From: Siderastrea radians
Lineage: Eukaryota > Cnidaria > Anthozoa > Scleractinia > Rhizangiidae
Length of the DNA stretch: 64,000 nucleotides
Direction: 5' to 3'
NCBI GenBank assembly: GCA_964017195.1
Contig: OZ024894.1
Span: 31,274,388 to 31,338,387, forward strand
Shown in pieces: positions 35,640 through 47,771 of this stretch. Position numbers and translations under genes: made by a program. The notes under the pieces were generated by a model that was given only the letters and a program-made list of their open reading frames with translations, was not told where the DNA came from and searched no databases. Positions within the stretch are counted from its first letter, which is position 1. Each line of letters starts with the position of its first letter.

Positions 35640-37274
35640 GACAATAACTGCTACAGTGTACTCCACAGCATAAGTAAAGCGAGGCATTCATGATAGAAAA
35701 TTTGGTTATAGAGTATTTCTCCACTTTGTTCATTCAGTGGTTGGCTTGTCTTGTGATTGCAGAATCAATTAGTTTATTGCTCGATTTATTTAGACAAGCA
35801 ACTGATTATTTTTACTCGCAGTATGAAGATCAAAAATTCATTACAAGAAAATTTAAATCTAGTTTTGGAAATTGAAACTCAGAGACATGCAACACAAAGT
35901 AGTATGGAATGCAAAACCATCAGAGAAAGTTTGGTTCTGTTTATGCAAGTGCTGTGTAAATAACACTTTACATCAAGACTTGTGCATGGAGTTGTATTTT
36001 TGTTCACTGAACACAGCAGCAGAGTGCTTGCTGATCTTGATGCCAGAATGTAGTAATGTAAATTCTGTATAGTACTATATGTGAAGAAGACACAAAACAA
36101 CCATCTTCTTCTGAGGACTTTCTAGTGTTTACACACGAGTCATTCTGGTAAATTATGTTGGTCAGTCTTAGAGCAGTTTTCAAATGAGTATCGGAACACC
36201 ACAACCAAAGCAATTACTTCAGCCAACCAGGAACGACAAAAAATAGGGGAACAGACCAGTCAGAACTCAAAGTAATTATTAGAATCAAGGCCGTAATTAT
36301 TGGGCATCAAGCTTGGGAAAATGCCACAAGCAAGTTGAGATTGGTTTTGGTTTTTCTTTCCACTCGTGGTGAAAGTGAAGTGAGGTTTCCTAACCAATCG
36401 TAGAGCGTAGCAAATGCTAAACCAAAACTATTGCGTAATTACTTTTGACACTCAATTGAAAAGCGCTCTAAAGACAAGAAATACAAAGCCAGTCAACAAA
36501 TAGCAAGAAAATAATTATTTGCAACCCAGTGACTTTCAACAGTAATTTATTTCATCCAAGTACTCAATCTATAAATAGTATACTGGTAATTTATTAAAAA
36601 CAGTTTTGGTTATCATACATTCAGCCTTGTTTTCTTGTCCCACTAATAAAACCATACTTTCTTTAATGGGAATATTGGCTGGCCCTAAAATCTAATCTGG
36701 GACTAACTAATGCAAGTCAAAGGGTGCCTTACTGCTGACTGCACTTGGAATAGTTTACTTGAGTTTTCTGATTTCAACATTGCTAAGTTGATACTCAAAA
36801 TTCGTCACAACTGCTGGCTTTACTTGGAACACTAAAGTTTTTCAATTTGGAAAGTGGTAACAAAATTGTCATCATGAAAAAAAAAACTAGACCTGCCTCA
36901 AGTGTACAATTGGATGTGAAAATCATTTCCCCTAATAGTCAACTTCATCACAAAAATTTGATCTCCATCTAACACAAATTTTTACTAAAACCAGTAGGCT
37001 CAGTTCACTTGTCACACCTCTCATGCACTCTAAAAAGTTGCATGCAAATGTTTGGCAGTGTGTAATACGGATGATAGCACATTCTTGGGGTAGAGTATAG
37101 GATTTTGCATACTGACAACGGTGAGAATACATGCCTGTAGAGCACATAAGAGATAATTTACGGTATTTGGAAAGCATTTTAGTGTATACAAATGACATTT
37201 CAGGCTAAGAAAGAAGTGAACATGAGCAAATGTTTACAGTAGTAATGTAGTTGTGTTACGCTGTAGTTTGAGTT
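35640..37274. other. Non-coding spacer between the convergent transposon genes
   Basis: It lies between the 3' ends of the two convergent genes. I see no exon with splice signals. The several short open frames lack coding character. Confidence 0.5.
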
Positions 37275-40200
37275 TCAATGATCAACTGATCCAGAAGACT
37301 GTACAACAGTGGTTGAAGTACAATCTGATACTGTACATGAACTTTCTCCACTTTCGCCGCTTTTCGCGAATCTGCTCTTTCGCCTCAGGAAAAGCTCTTT
37401 CGATGGGGGTGCTGGCTTTTCTGCAATGTTTGGTGCAATGCGTGCAGGGTCACTTGCATTTAAAGATACATGTCTTGCTACTGCACCATCATCTTCATTT
37501 CGCAAGCGCATGATCCTGGCCATCAACATTGGCATATATTCGTACTTCTTCTTCACCTTTACAACTTTAGAGTCCCACTCCTTTGTTCTCTGGTTGTACT
37601 TCCGGGTAACACGGACTTCGCCAGCCTTAGAAGTTGCAGCATCAAGGTTCAAATGGTAATTCCAATCAATGGCTGCCAGTTGTTTCCTGGCTTTGTATGC
37701 CTTATAACTAAAAATGAAAGAGGAACAGTAAATGTACATTGTTGCATTGAATCTATGCTTATCCAGATTTTTCTTTCCACTTGGATGGCTGTCTATAATT
37801 TGTGTACACACTGAGTTGCAGTATAAAGGAAATAAAGTATTGGATTCTGGACATTTTACCCCCTGAACGACTTTCCATAGCCTCAAAATGTATATTAAAA
37901 CAAGTTCACAGAAGTAATTCTATTTTCTGATGGCAAATCATCATCCTTCAGAAAATGGTAGGTGTTGATTTCAGCAGCCAGAGGATAATATTTTTCTCTA
38001 GTGTACAAAAGTTACATAATGCACAGACCTGTATGAGCACCTCTTGGAAGTGTATGCCAGTGACAAGCTGTTGGCACATTCAAGGCTCCCTGTATGCCTA
38101 AAAAGTAAATTGCATTGTCTTTAACTATACTGTACATGTAAAGTGGCACCAAGAAAGCATGTTATTTTATGTGCAGGACCTTGTTCTGTGCAAACAAATC
38201 TAAAATTTTTACTGTAAAAAGATACGGTGTAAGGAAGTTTACTAATATAATCTGCCAATTTAGCAATACTAGCATACATGTATGAGCCCTATACAACCAC
38301 CTCTTTCTTTAGCCTAAGTCCATGCCTCAAATAAGCACACCATTTAGGTGTCAGATCTTTAGTAAGTCCCTACTCATTCACTAATTGTCAAGCAAGGAAT
38401 GGAATGAAGACTCAAGCTAACCAATGGTGAAGAAGGAATGCAAATATATAGTAATATAATATAAAGGAAGGTAATCCTAAATATCTGAGTGGTTTTCCTC
38501 CCCACCCCTCCCCTGCAGTTCCCCAGGGACCTCACAGCAGCTCTGACCCTTCCTGGGTTAGTTAGACCGCCACACGAGGGTGTTTGAAGGTTAATTGGCA
38601 CATCATCGCATCAGTTGCAACATCATTTATCTTGTACTCACCTGAAACGGACATAAAACTTAAAACTTTCAAGCAGCGTGGGTTCTAAGATGACTTTCCG
38701 CAAGGCCTCAAAATCTTTGTCCCGTCTATCGAACCAGGGAAGTTCATGCTCTCCTTCTAACTCGCCATGATCACATTTACCTCCCACCCACTCGTGTTGA
38801 TTACAAACATGGTGTAGTAATCCAAGCCATTTGTTCTAAATTGAAAAAAAGTTATTAGTTAAATAGTTATTATGATGAAACAACAAATTGTGCATCTCAA
38901 AGAACAGGAAAGACCCTCATTAGAATTCCATCATAAAGAAAACTTCATGCATGTGGTCCAGAAATGATCAATCTAGGAGTTTCTTTATATTACTACAAGT
39001 GACTACTGCAGGGCTGTCAATTCTTCCACTTACCATCCATACGATGGAACACTTCTTTATTTTTCATGATACAAAAAAACTATCTAGAGCAATAAGTGCA
39101 AATTCCCCTCACCCATTTATACGGGGCCCTATATTGAGGAAGAAAAGATAATGCACATACCTTCATGATTTCCAGGGCTGCTTCGTCACTTGTTGTTTCA
39201 CTTTCTTTGCAACTACTTGCACAGTGCCAAAAGTGCAAAATTACGTGGTCAGTCCACGCTTTCACTTTATCCATGTCCTTCAGTTGTCCAACCTTTATGG
39301 ATATGAAGAAAAAAACCACAACTTAACTTACATGGAATATCTACAGAAAAAAGAAACTGTTGTCCTGCTCTGGAAACATATTAGCCATAGGAATCCTTTT
39401 TGCTTAAAATAAAAAACTTTCACTACAAAAATATTGTAACATCTTCCAAATGCCATCCAGACTCAAATGCTGGAAATGGACAAAACAAAATATACACTGT
39501 ATCTTTCTACAACAATTTATTTTAGTAGAAAACACAAACCTTTGTCAAGCACTTTCTGATGCTTTTGGACTTATGCCAGATGTCTAAACTGTGGAAGACC
39601 AGGGCAAAATTGTCAGCTGAAAGAGAAAGTAAAATTATTTTCACACTATCATGTGACAAGGAAATCCTTGAGCTGTCAAAAAATAATTCTCAACTTACTC
39701 CTAGTTTCACACACAAATCAACTATCCAGCACTGTATCCCATAGAAATATAGTAAATACAGTAACACTGTAGGTTATTGTTAAAATAAATGAAACTTCTT
39801 CCCCAGAAGTATAGTCCTCCTGCAAGAATATACTCAACTATTTTTCAAATGGATTTAATGTCAGATCAGGTAGAAAGAGTCACATTGTTACTTTGTGTAG
39901 TTTTTCTAGATGTAGATTAATTCAAAGCAGCACGTGATTGTGCATTCTACTGAATCATAATAATTAAACATGCACTGAACTTACAGATCATCTTTTTGAT
40001 GGACGGAGAGGCATCTGTGACTACTTCCACCACATTTAACGTCGTTCGTAGCCTTTGCAGGGCATTTTGAAGAGCTTCCCTTTCCATATTGGTCGAAACC
40101 AAGCCCACATGGCGTTTGTCGCGTATTTCAACCTCAACTATATAGCCACTCACCAGCTCCATCAGGAAATAGCACAAGTTTTTTGCAGTGTGCCCAGGAG

Positions 40201-40967
40201 AGTCACACTGCCCATCCCCACAGACAACAACCTCCTTGTCAAGAAACTGCTCAACTATTTGTTCCCTCTGCCATGACCACCATTCATTTATAGCAGGAAC
40301 AAAGTACAGTCGTTGTAGCCTATAGAAAGTGGTCTCTGAGATGAAGGAGAGACCCAAAAACTTTGCCATCTTTTCAATTTTGGCAAAATTATTTCCAGAC
40401 AGCATAATTGCTGCTGCTGCCTGAAGGTTGTTGGCTTTCATGTCATTTGCATCTCTTGAGGAGCAAAATTTACCTTTATGTCCAGTAGGGCATGTCCAGT
40501 TTATTACCACTGTAGGACCCACCAAGTGGTATTTGACTTGAGAGTCATTCTTACAAGTGGGTTTTTGGCATTTTTTAAAGACCTCTAAAAGCAGATCAAG
40601 GGAGCATATAACCTTGGTGGCTCTGGCCAAGGAAAGTTCCTGTTTGTAGAGATCTTGCTCGTTTAGCCTGGAAAGAGCAGGATAAGATGGAACATCAACA
40701 CCAGGTGCAGTTGCTTCTTGCACAGCAGCAGAGGGGTGAGAAAGTTGATTCACATCAGCGTGCTGTGTTATTTGTGTTGGAGCCTGTAGAGAGCCTGTAG
40801 CTGGTTGCTGCAAAGTTGAGGAGGCACTGGGCAGGTCCACACCAGCAGGGGGCTGAGCATCCCGGTTCAGGTCAGCTTGCTGGGAAGGAGACGAAGATGA
40901 ACCTGGTTGTGGATAAGTTGATCCTGCTGCTGGTTGCTGTAAACCTGAGGAGATGCTATGCTGCTGC

Positions 40968-42322
40968 CATCCTCGGAGACCCAGGGGCAGCTAGTCGGGA
41001 CGACGGGATTTTCATGGGCGAAAGTTTACAACAAGAGCGGGAGAGCCCCTGGGCACTTACTCTTACCGAACGAGTTCCAGAAGCGTTTGAAATCCCGCCT
41101 TCTGATTGGCCAGAAAAATATTTTTCTGGCCAATCAGCGAAGAGGAACAGCCGGGCGACTCTTATGTCTTCTTACACGAGGTTGTTTTCCTCATCGTACG
41201 CCGTAGTAGCGTGGCCCGTTCAACGGGAACATTTTTGAGGAGAGCTTCAGAAAAAATAAATAAATAAATAATAAATAAACGAAGTCGAGGAAATCGCAAA
41301 CTATAACGTGGCCGCAAGAAAACAAACACTCACCGGGATTTTTCACGGCGCACTTATCGAAGGTATCGCAAATTTTTAGAGCTAGCGACTTCCCCTTTCT
41401 CCAATGTAACTAATTATTTCTCCTTCTTCTTTGATCTTCGTCTGAAACTTTCCTTCTCTGATGCACGGGCCACGCAACTATGTTGATCGAGCATGTCATG
41501 TCAGGTACTAGAGAGAACTAGTTCTCTCTAGTACGTCAGGTGACATGACGTCGCTTCGACCGTTAAGCAGAAAATCGCCCAGATCGGCCTCCACAAGCTC
41601 GGAAAAGCAATAAAAACGCAGCAAACACATAGCAGGTAATGTTTTTCAAACTGTATTTCCATTTTAATGCATTTTCAGCGGAAAACCACCGATTATTTTC
41701 GATCGAATTTCAGTTCCATACAAACGCTCATATTACGCTTTGGTTAACTGTGGTTCCCACGCTCGAGCGACATAGTTGCGTGGCCCGTGCATCGGAGATT
41801 CCCGTGGAAAGTTTCAGACGTAGTTCAACGAACAAGGAGAAATAATTAGTAACATCGTTTACTCGAGTAGCTATTAGCCTCACGTAACACTTGAGAAAGG
41901 GGAAGTCGCTAGCTCTAAAAATTTACGATACCTTCGATAAGTCCGCCGTGAAAAATCCCGGTGAGTGTTTGTTTTCTTGCGGCCACGTTATAGTTTGCGA
42001 TTTCCTCGACTTCGTTTATTTATTATTTATTTATTTTTTCTGAAGCTCTCCTCAAAAATGTTCCCGTTGAACGGGCCACGCTACTACGGCGTTCGATGAG
42101 GAAAACAACCTCGTGTAAGAAGACATGAGAGTCGCCCGGCTGTTCCTCTTCGCTGATTGGCCAGAAAAATATTTTTCTGGCCAATCAGAAGGCGGGATTT
42201 CAAACGCTTCTGGAACTCGTTCGGTAAGAGTAAGTGCCCAGGGGCTCTCCCACTCTTGTTGTAAACTTTCGCCCATGATAATCCCGTCGTCCCGACTAGC
42301 TGCCCCTGGGTCTCCGAGGATG
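40968..42322. mobile_element. 1.36-kb Mutator-like foldback element with perfect 9-bp target duplication
   Basis: Two long inverted arms (about 40968-41483 and 41770-42322) start with CATCCTCGGAGACCCAGGGG and flank a unique centre of about 290 bp with a small palindrome (ACTAGAGAGAACTAGTTCTC near 41509). The direct repeat TGCTGCTGC lies immediately outside at 40959-40967 and 42323-42331. A 9-bp duplication plus very long TIRs is characteristic of Mutator-like elements. It carries no transposase. It sits inside the Gln-rich coding stretch of the TTAA-element transposase, in a CAG/CTG-repeat target. Antisense ORFs in the arms are symmetric artefacts. Confidence 0.88.
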
Positions 42323-43869
42323 TGCTGCTGCGAGCTTGGCAATGTTTTGTTCTCGGAGCAAGCAACCACTCCTTCCTGTTCATGTTGTTCATCCACTTGC
42401 ACTTCCAACACAACATCCTTATCCTCAACCTCATTAACCTCACCATCAAAATTATTACCACTGACTTCCTCGTCATCACTGCTAATATCATGCAAAGCAA
42501 TCCTACACAGGACAATAGAAAAGACAGGGCAATTAATAGCAGTCAAAAGGGAAAACAGTCTAGGAGTTTGCTTCTGAAGAGTACTTATCTATCAATGGTG
42601 TGTTTCAACATAACCTTGCCAAATCTTCACAATATTTCTGAAAATAAATTATGTCCTGACCAATCAAAGTTTACCCAAAGGCAACCCCCCTGAAAAATAA
42701 TCACAAGAGAAAACTAAAAACATATAATTCTCACTAGCCCAAGGGATTTTATGATTTCTCACTTGGCTATAAAAGAGGCCTAGAATTTTTTGTTAAATTA
42801 AAGGGTGTGGAATAAACTGGCAACTTTTCATAAGAAATTTTTAAAAAATGGCCATGAGAAGGAGTTGCTTGGCAAATCTTACCCAAGCTCACTGATATCT
42901 GAGCTATCACTCTCGCTGACATTTCCTATCAGGTCCTCATCAAGGTTGTGCAGAGCATCGTCAACAGTTTCTTGCCACCTACATGACATGGAAATTGCAT
43001 TCCAATTAAATGTCACCAAGCAAGCATTATATGCATACTGAACCTAAAGATAAAGTTAAGTCTGGGGGGAAAAACCCTGCATGGATTGAAATTACAGCAC
43101 GTTCTAATGATGCAATACTTTCTTGAGACACAATTCACCAATAATAAAGCAACAAATTCTTCCCCTGACCTAGTTGTCTGTACTGCGATGGCACAATATT
43201 GATTAAGTATTGCCCCAAGTGATCAACCATATACTCCAAGTACTCACTAACATTGTTATGTGGTGAACTGTAAAATATTGTAATTTTGTGTAGAAACAAG
43301 AGAGGTTTTGTTCCTCCTGATCCCTATGATATAGATACGGAACATAACAACAGTACCTGCCAATGGCTTCAGTTCCATCAGTGTCACTGACTGAAGCATC
43401 ACTGTCTGTCATACACTCATCATCTGAACATGCATATTTCTCCTGGTCACCTTGAAGCACCACGGAATCATCCTGAAGTCTGTACGCCGTATTATTTATG
43501 GCCAATTCGGTAACTCCTGTAACATCCACATTGACGTCACTACAACTTGAGACATAAAAGCCATACATAAATAACAGTTTACAAAAAATCTTCAATAAAC
43601 TGTTCAAAACACTAGCTACTGAGCCACCTCAAAAAGTGCAGCACTTATTTTATTGGCTTACACAAGAATTATCCTCAGCCACAGTTTTCTTACTACTATG
43701 ACCAGTGTGTATGGACTTCACCATAAATGTTTTGTTGAGGATAAAAGGCCTACCAAGAAGTTTCACTCTAAATATAACTAACTTTTGAGTGGAAAGAATC
43801 AGTGGACATTACATCTTTAGGGTTAGAAAAGCCGAAGCGATATCACATGGACTTCAGAACTTGTTATCA

Positions 43870-44030
43870 CCGCATGAATGTGTTGTAGTTCAATTTTATC
43901 CTTGGTTCAATTTTTATTTTCCTTCGTTATTTTTATGTAAATATATGATAATAAATATAAAACAAAAGGAAATAAAAATTGAACCAAGGATAGAATTGAA
44001 CTACAACAAATGCACATAGGCTTGTGAGAA
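43870..44030. mobile_element. Hairpin MITE (family with solo arm at 11638)
   Basis: The left arm contains GTTCAATTTTATCCTTGGTT and AATTTTTATTTTCC. The right arm returns as GGAAATAAAAATTGAACC, AAGGATAGAATTGAAC and TACAAC around an AT-rich loop. It lies in an intron of the transposase gene between the 43357-43555 and 44065-44155 exons. The same arm sequence occurs at 11638-11690. Confidence 0.65.
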
Positions 44031-45042
44031 GTATCAACAATAACATGCCTGCATGAAGGCTTACCTTGAAATGTCAACAACACTTAGGGAAGACGGGCTG
44101 ACATTTCTAGGAGGATGCCCAACTTCTTTTGCCGGTGTTGAGGTTGACAATGGACCTAATCCAAAGGGGAAAAACATCAGAAAGATTACATAAAAACAAC
44201 GTATAATAAGAATACACCTGTAGGAAAAGCCTCCACTATTACACACTTAAATTTGTCTCAAATGGCACAAAATTTACACTGAACACCAAAAAAAACAAGA
44301 ACATATTTGTATATAACTTATTTGTTTGTATATTAGCTTACAGTGCGGCACCGACCTCAAAGAATACAAAGAGAAACATTTTCTCTCACCTCCAAAATGG
44401 CGCCGGCGTTTAGACGAAGAACTGTCTCGAGATCTTTTTCTTTTTCTAGACGCTCTCTCTTGCTCCTCGTTAGCCCTTGAAAAATAATAATGTTTTACAG
44501 AAAAATGAAAATCTGCCTATGCAACACCAAAAATAAAAATAAAACGAGTTGTATCACGGTTTGGACACACTTACCTTCTCCGTAACTCCAGTCCGAGAAG
44601 GTGAGCAATGAACTCAGAATCGCTCCTGTAACCGCACTTCAGTTTTGCTGAAAGCCAAGACGAATACAAAATATTGTCCACCCATATTCTCCGATGTCCT
44701 CTCTGCCAGTGCCGGACAGCAGCAGCTTTACTTTCGTGAATCTTCTTCCGTCCACTGCCGGCACGATGGCCGCCACGACCTGACATGATCTGAGAGCCTT
44801 TCGGATCCAATAAGCCCGCAAAAATTCGCAGGAACTCCAAAATGTCTTCAGTAATGGTTTCTTAACACTTCAAATAACTTGGGTGTCAAACGAAAGAGCT
44901 TATCAAAGTAGGATGGCGGAGATAAAACCCGATACAGTCTAAGCAATATTCACATCGACGACGTTTGAAAAATTTAGGCTAAACTTTTCAAAATTTTCCG
45001 CGCCGTAATGCGCATGCGCGAGTCGTGACCATGCGCCTTTAA

Positions 45043-47549
45043 ATAGCTAATTAAGGATTGAAATTTATCCTTCGACTAGATTATGGACCTGAAAGTTTGA
45101 TTAACTCTATTCTGGAGACAAACGAAGGACTTCTACCTATCGAGATTGATTTGCTCACTAACCAAGAGGAAAGCATTGAGATAATCAATTTACAAACTTT
45201 ACCTGCTATGTCGCTTTCTCGCGCCCCTCGACGCTAATAATTTCTTAAACCGGTTTAAAAATGAGATGAACCGAGGGATGGTCAATCAAGGATAAAAAAG
45301 ATCTTTTATCCCTGTTATCTTAGGGACAAGAAGTAGTATAGTTTAATGAGCTTTTGATGAACAGGGGCCTGATATAAAAGTGGATCTGTCATCTCAGTTC
45401 AAGGGATACCGCGTTAAACAAGCAAAACCAACAAATCCTAAGCATTCGAAGCCATAAACGCTTGGCTTTTCGTTCGAGTTGAAATGAAGGGAAGAGCTAA
45501 GGATTTTAGATTTAGAGGGTTCGAGGTGGTATGGAATAACAAAAAGTAGATGGCGGACGCCGAACGTAGGACCTAATGTTCGGCAAACAAAATTGCATAA
45601 TACAGTTATTCATTTATAAAGCATGGCCTCTTGTATAGACTGCTGCTTAAAGATCTTTTTCCTATCTGTTTATCTTAAATAATGTTGCAGTAGCCGGAAA
45701 GGTTTGGATCGTGGTAGATTTTGACGCTGTCTTTCCTGGCGTTTTTTGAGATGTTACTGGTGTTTCTAATAGCTCTACGAAGAGTAAAAAAAAAAAATTC
45801 CAATAAGAATAAACTTGGCTTTTGTTAGTATTATCAACAGCTCTTTATCAAATTGACAGGCAAATCGACTGTTCGATGCCGTTGGCTCACCTGTCGGTTT
45901 TGACACAGAAAGAATCATTTAGCAATAATTATGATTTATTTTAGGACCCACTCCTCAACAGAAAACCGGTTTACCATTCCTGAATATAATCGGGATACTG
46001 TACCTTCAGCTGAGAGCTTTTTTTGTTGATAATGTTGCATGTATGACATCGTAACTGGCAATGCTGACATCGTATGCTGACATTGTAAGTGGCAATGTCG
46101 GGGCTGTGGCAACCTGTGCGCTTGAAAGTTTCTTGTTAGCCTTTATTGGTGATGTCACAGTTTCAGATGTAGATTCTGAAAACATTACAGCAATTTAACT
46201 AATATTTCAAAGTCTTGCAGAAAATGGTTGCTTCATTTTCACAGGAGGAGTGTTTGCAAATTACTTTCTTTTGTATATAGTACACTGCTCTGTACCAAGT
46301 ATTACTCTACAATAAGGCCAATGATACATAGTTGTCTTGGTCAGAGAGTCCGGACAACGCAAAGCTAGCCATTATGCAGAGGTTTATATCTACCAGACAG
46401 GAAAGCTAACTCAAATACAACACCATTGGATCCCCACCCATAGCATTCAGAATAATAACCAATTTGTGTTTTGAGAAACTTCATATCTTAGCTTTATCTT
46501 AGAAAGGTCGTTATTTAACAAAATTTTGAAGGGTTTTCAAGAAGTACTTAAATGGAATAAGAAGTATTGCAGAGAGGTATAAAATTACATTGTTACTGAG
46601 GCATACCTTTCTCATCGTTACATTTATCAGCCCTCTGACAAATATATCCGATGCCATATCGTTTCCTGTAACACCTCTTATCATCATGCCACAAATACTG
46701 TTTTCCCCACATCGTAGCACAGTTGCCATTACCTCTTGAGACGGTTTACAGTCCCCCGTCTGGTAGCCGAGATCTTATGCTTCGAGCGAACCGCCGAATT
46801 CTTGCATTTTTTATGTTGAGCGCAGCCTGGGGACAGTGCCAAAGCTACCAAGGGTTCCCTCTGTCCATTCCCCCGTCAGGGTTTATATTGGTGGAAGATG
46901 GCGGCCGTTCGCGTTCAATTGTATAATCGTATTTTCTTTCTTTTCTTTTAAGCAAGAAAACCTTTATTAAAGCAAAAAACAAAACTTTAAACAATGCTTT
47001 GGAACACATAAAAGTTTCAAAAACAAACAAAAAAGCCTATAAAAGAAGAAGACAAAAATAAAACAGCACTACAATACAAAATTTACAAATTACATCTATA
47101 AACATGAAAAAAAGTTTACATAATGGCTCCTTACTTAACACTAATATAACAAAAAACAAACAACTTGGAAAAAAATAAAGGATAAAAAAAGAAAACAATT
47201 TATAAACAATGTTTTGGACAGTTGGTATGTATATACAAGGACCGAGTGGATCTTTCAAGTTAAATAAAAAAAAAAATTAAAGAAGTGAACTTTTCGACTT
47301 CTTACTTAAAGTTGATCTTATCAATAAATTCAGCTAAAGTAATGGAACTGTCATTTAGCTTGCTTGAGTAGATGTAATACTTCATGAACAGGAGAGTGTA
47401 GTTGAATTTTCTCGTAACCCTTGCAGCAGAGTATTGCTTCGGTAGACCAAACAGAGTTCCTTCATTAAGCAATTGTGTAGCTTAACCAAAACAAATAACC
47501 TTACCTGGACCTTAAGTAAATTTTTGTTTTAGTGCATTTCATGTTTGGT
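45043..47549. other. No defined gene; promoter-like patch
   Basis: About 2.5 kb of flanking DNA. A plus-strand open stretch at about 45061-45237 (GPESLINSILETNEGLLPIE) lacks a start or splice signals. Near 46896-46908 the sequence GAAGATGGCGGCCG resembles a YY1-type core promoter motif, which could mark a transcription start, but no gene body is evident beside it. A short minus-strand frame at 46617-46729 ends in a GT donor. Confidence 0.35.
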
Positions 47550-47645
47550 AGCGAGATGACCTCACCTGGTGGCGAGGTGGCTGGTGGCGAGGTGACATGT
47601 GGTGGCTAGACGGTTGGTGGCGAGTCTTTCTGGTGGCGAGATGAC
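47550..47645. repeat. Short minisatellite, GGTGGCGAG motif
   Basis: Five to six imperfect copies of CTGGTGGCGAG(G/A)TG occur with variable spacing. No function is evident. A G-run follows at about 47797-47810. Confidence 0.65.
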
Positions 47646-47771
47646 CAAAAACTTCCATTTCAATTTGACGGAAATCTTTCCTCTTTAAGTAAATGCCAAC
47701 TTAAAAATAACACAGGGTGGTCTATACACTAAGACATTTCTCTGCTAAGTATCATTGCATTGTGAAAATGA

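Larger units (their letters stand above)
37275..44786 (-). pseudogene. DDE transposase of the TTAA element, 11 exons, interrupted by a foldback element
   Basis: Minus-strand exons with phase-compatible GT/AG borders: 44575-44786, 44400-44475, 44065-44155, 43357-43555, 42883-42978, 39984-42502 (containing the insertion), 39540-39616, 39161-39292, 38642-38835, 38030-38085 and 37275-37707. The first exon has a basic GRGGHRAGSGRKK motif. Middle exons are acidic and probably disordered. The large exon gives a Gln/Pro linker, a zinc-like CQKPTC, then GDGQCDSPGH (first catalytic Asp) and VVTDASPS (second). Later exons give FHSLDIWHKSK, HFWHC and SLECANS (candidate third acid, Glu). The C-terminus is basic (YKARKQLAAIDWNY). 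The reading frame is open on both sides of the foldback insert, so that insertion is the only break I see. The 38030-38085 acceptor was chosen because the alternative hits a stop. Confidence 0.78.
34009..45038. mobile_element. 11.0-kb TTAA-flanked DNA transposon, Kolobok-like
   Basis: The ends are inverted: AGGCGCACGGTCACGACT at 34009 and, inverted from 45038, AGGCGCATGGTCACGACT, followed on both sides by GCGCATTA-like sequence within about 40 bp. TTAA flanks both ends (34005-34008 and 45039-45042). TTAA targets occur in piggyBac, Kolobok and Sola3. The transposase motifs (GDGQCDSPGH, HSLDIWHKSK, HFWHC) do not look like piggyBac; Kolobok is my best assignment. It carries two convergent spliced genes: a CXC-P2X7-domain gene (34206-35639, plus) and the transposase (44786-37275, minus). 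A Mutator-like foldback element (40968-42322) is nested in the transposase. Confidence 0.8.

Noticed and set aside
40816..42693. ORFs in both arms of the foldback element
   Set aside because: The same peptide appears in mirror image from the two inverted arms, so it reflects symmetry and not a gene.
34009..45038. piggyBac assignment from the TTAA target site
   Set aside because: TTAA is shared with Kolobok and Sola3, and the GDGQCDSPGH and WHKSK motifs with 11 exons do not resemble a piggyBac transposase.
45061..45237. Plus-strand open stretch after the TTAA element
   Set aside because: No start codon, acceptor or recognisable family; kept only as a note.
46617..46729. Minus-strand frame ending in a GT donor
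   Set aside because: It is short, open in two frames and without partner exons, so I could not decide between a real first exon and chance.
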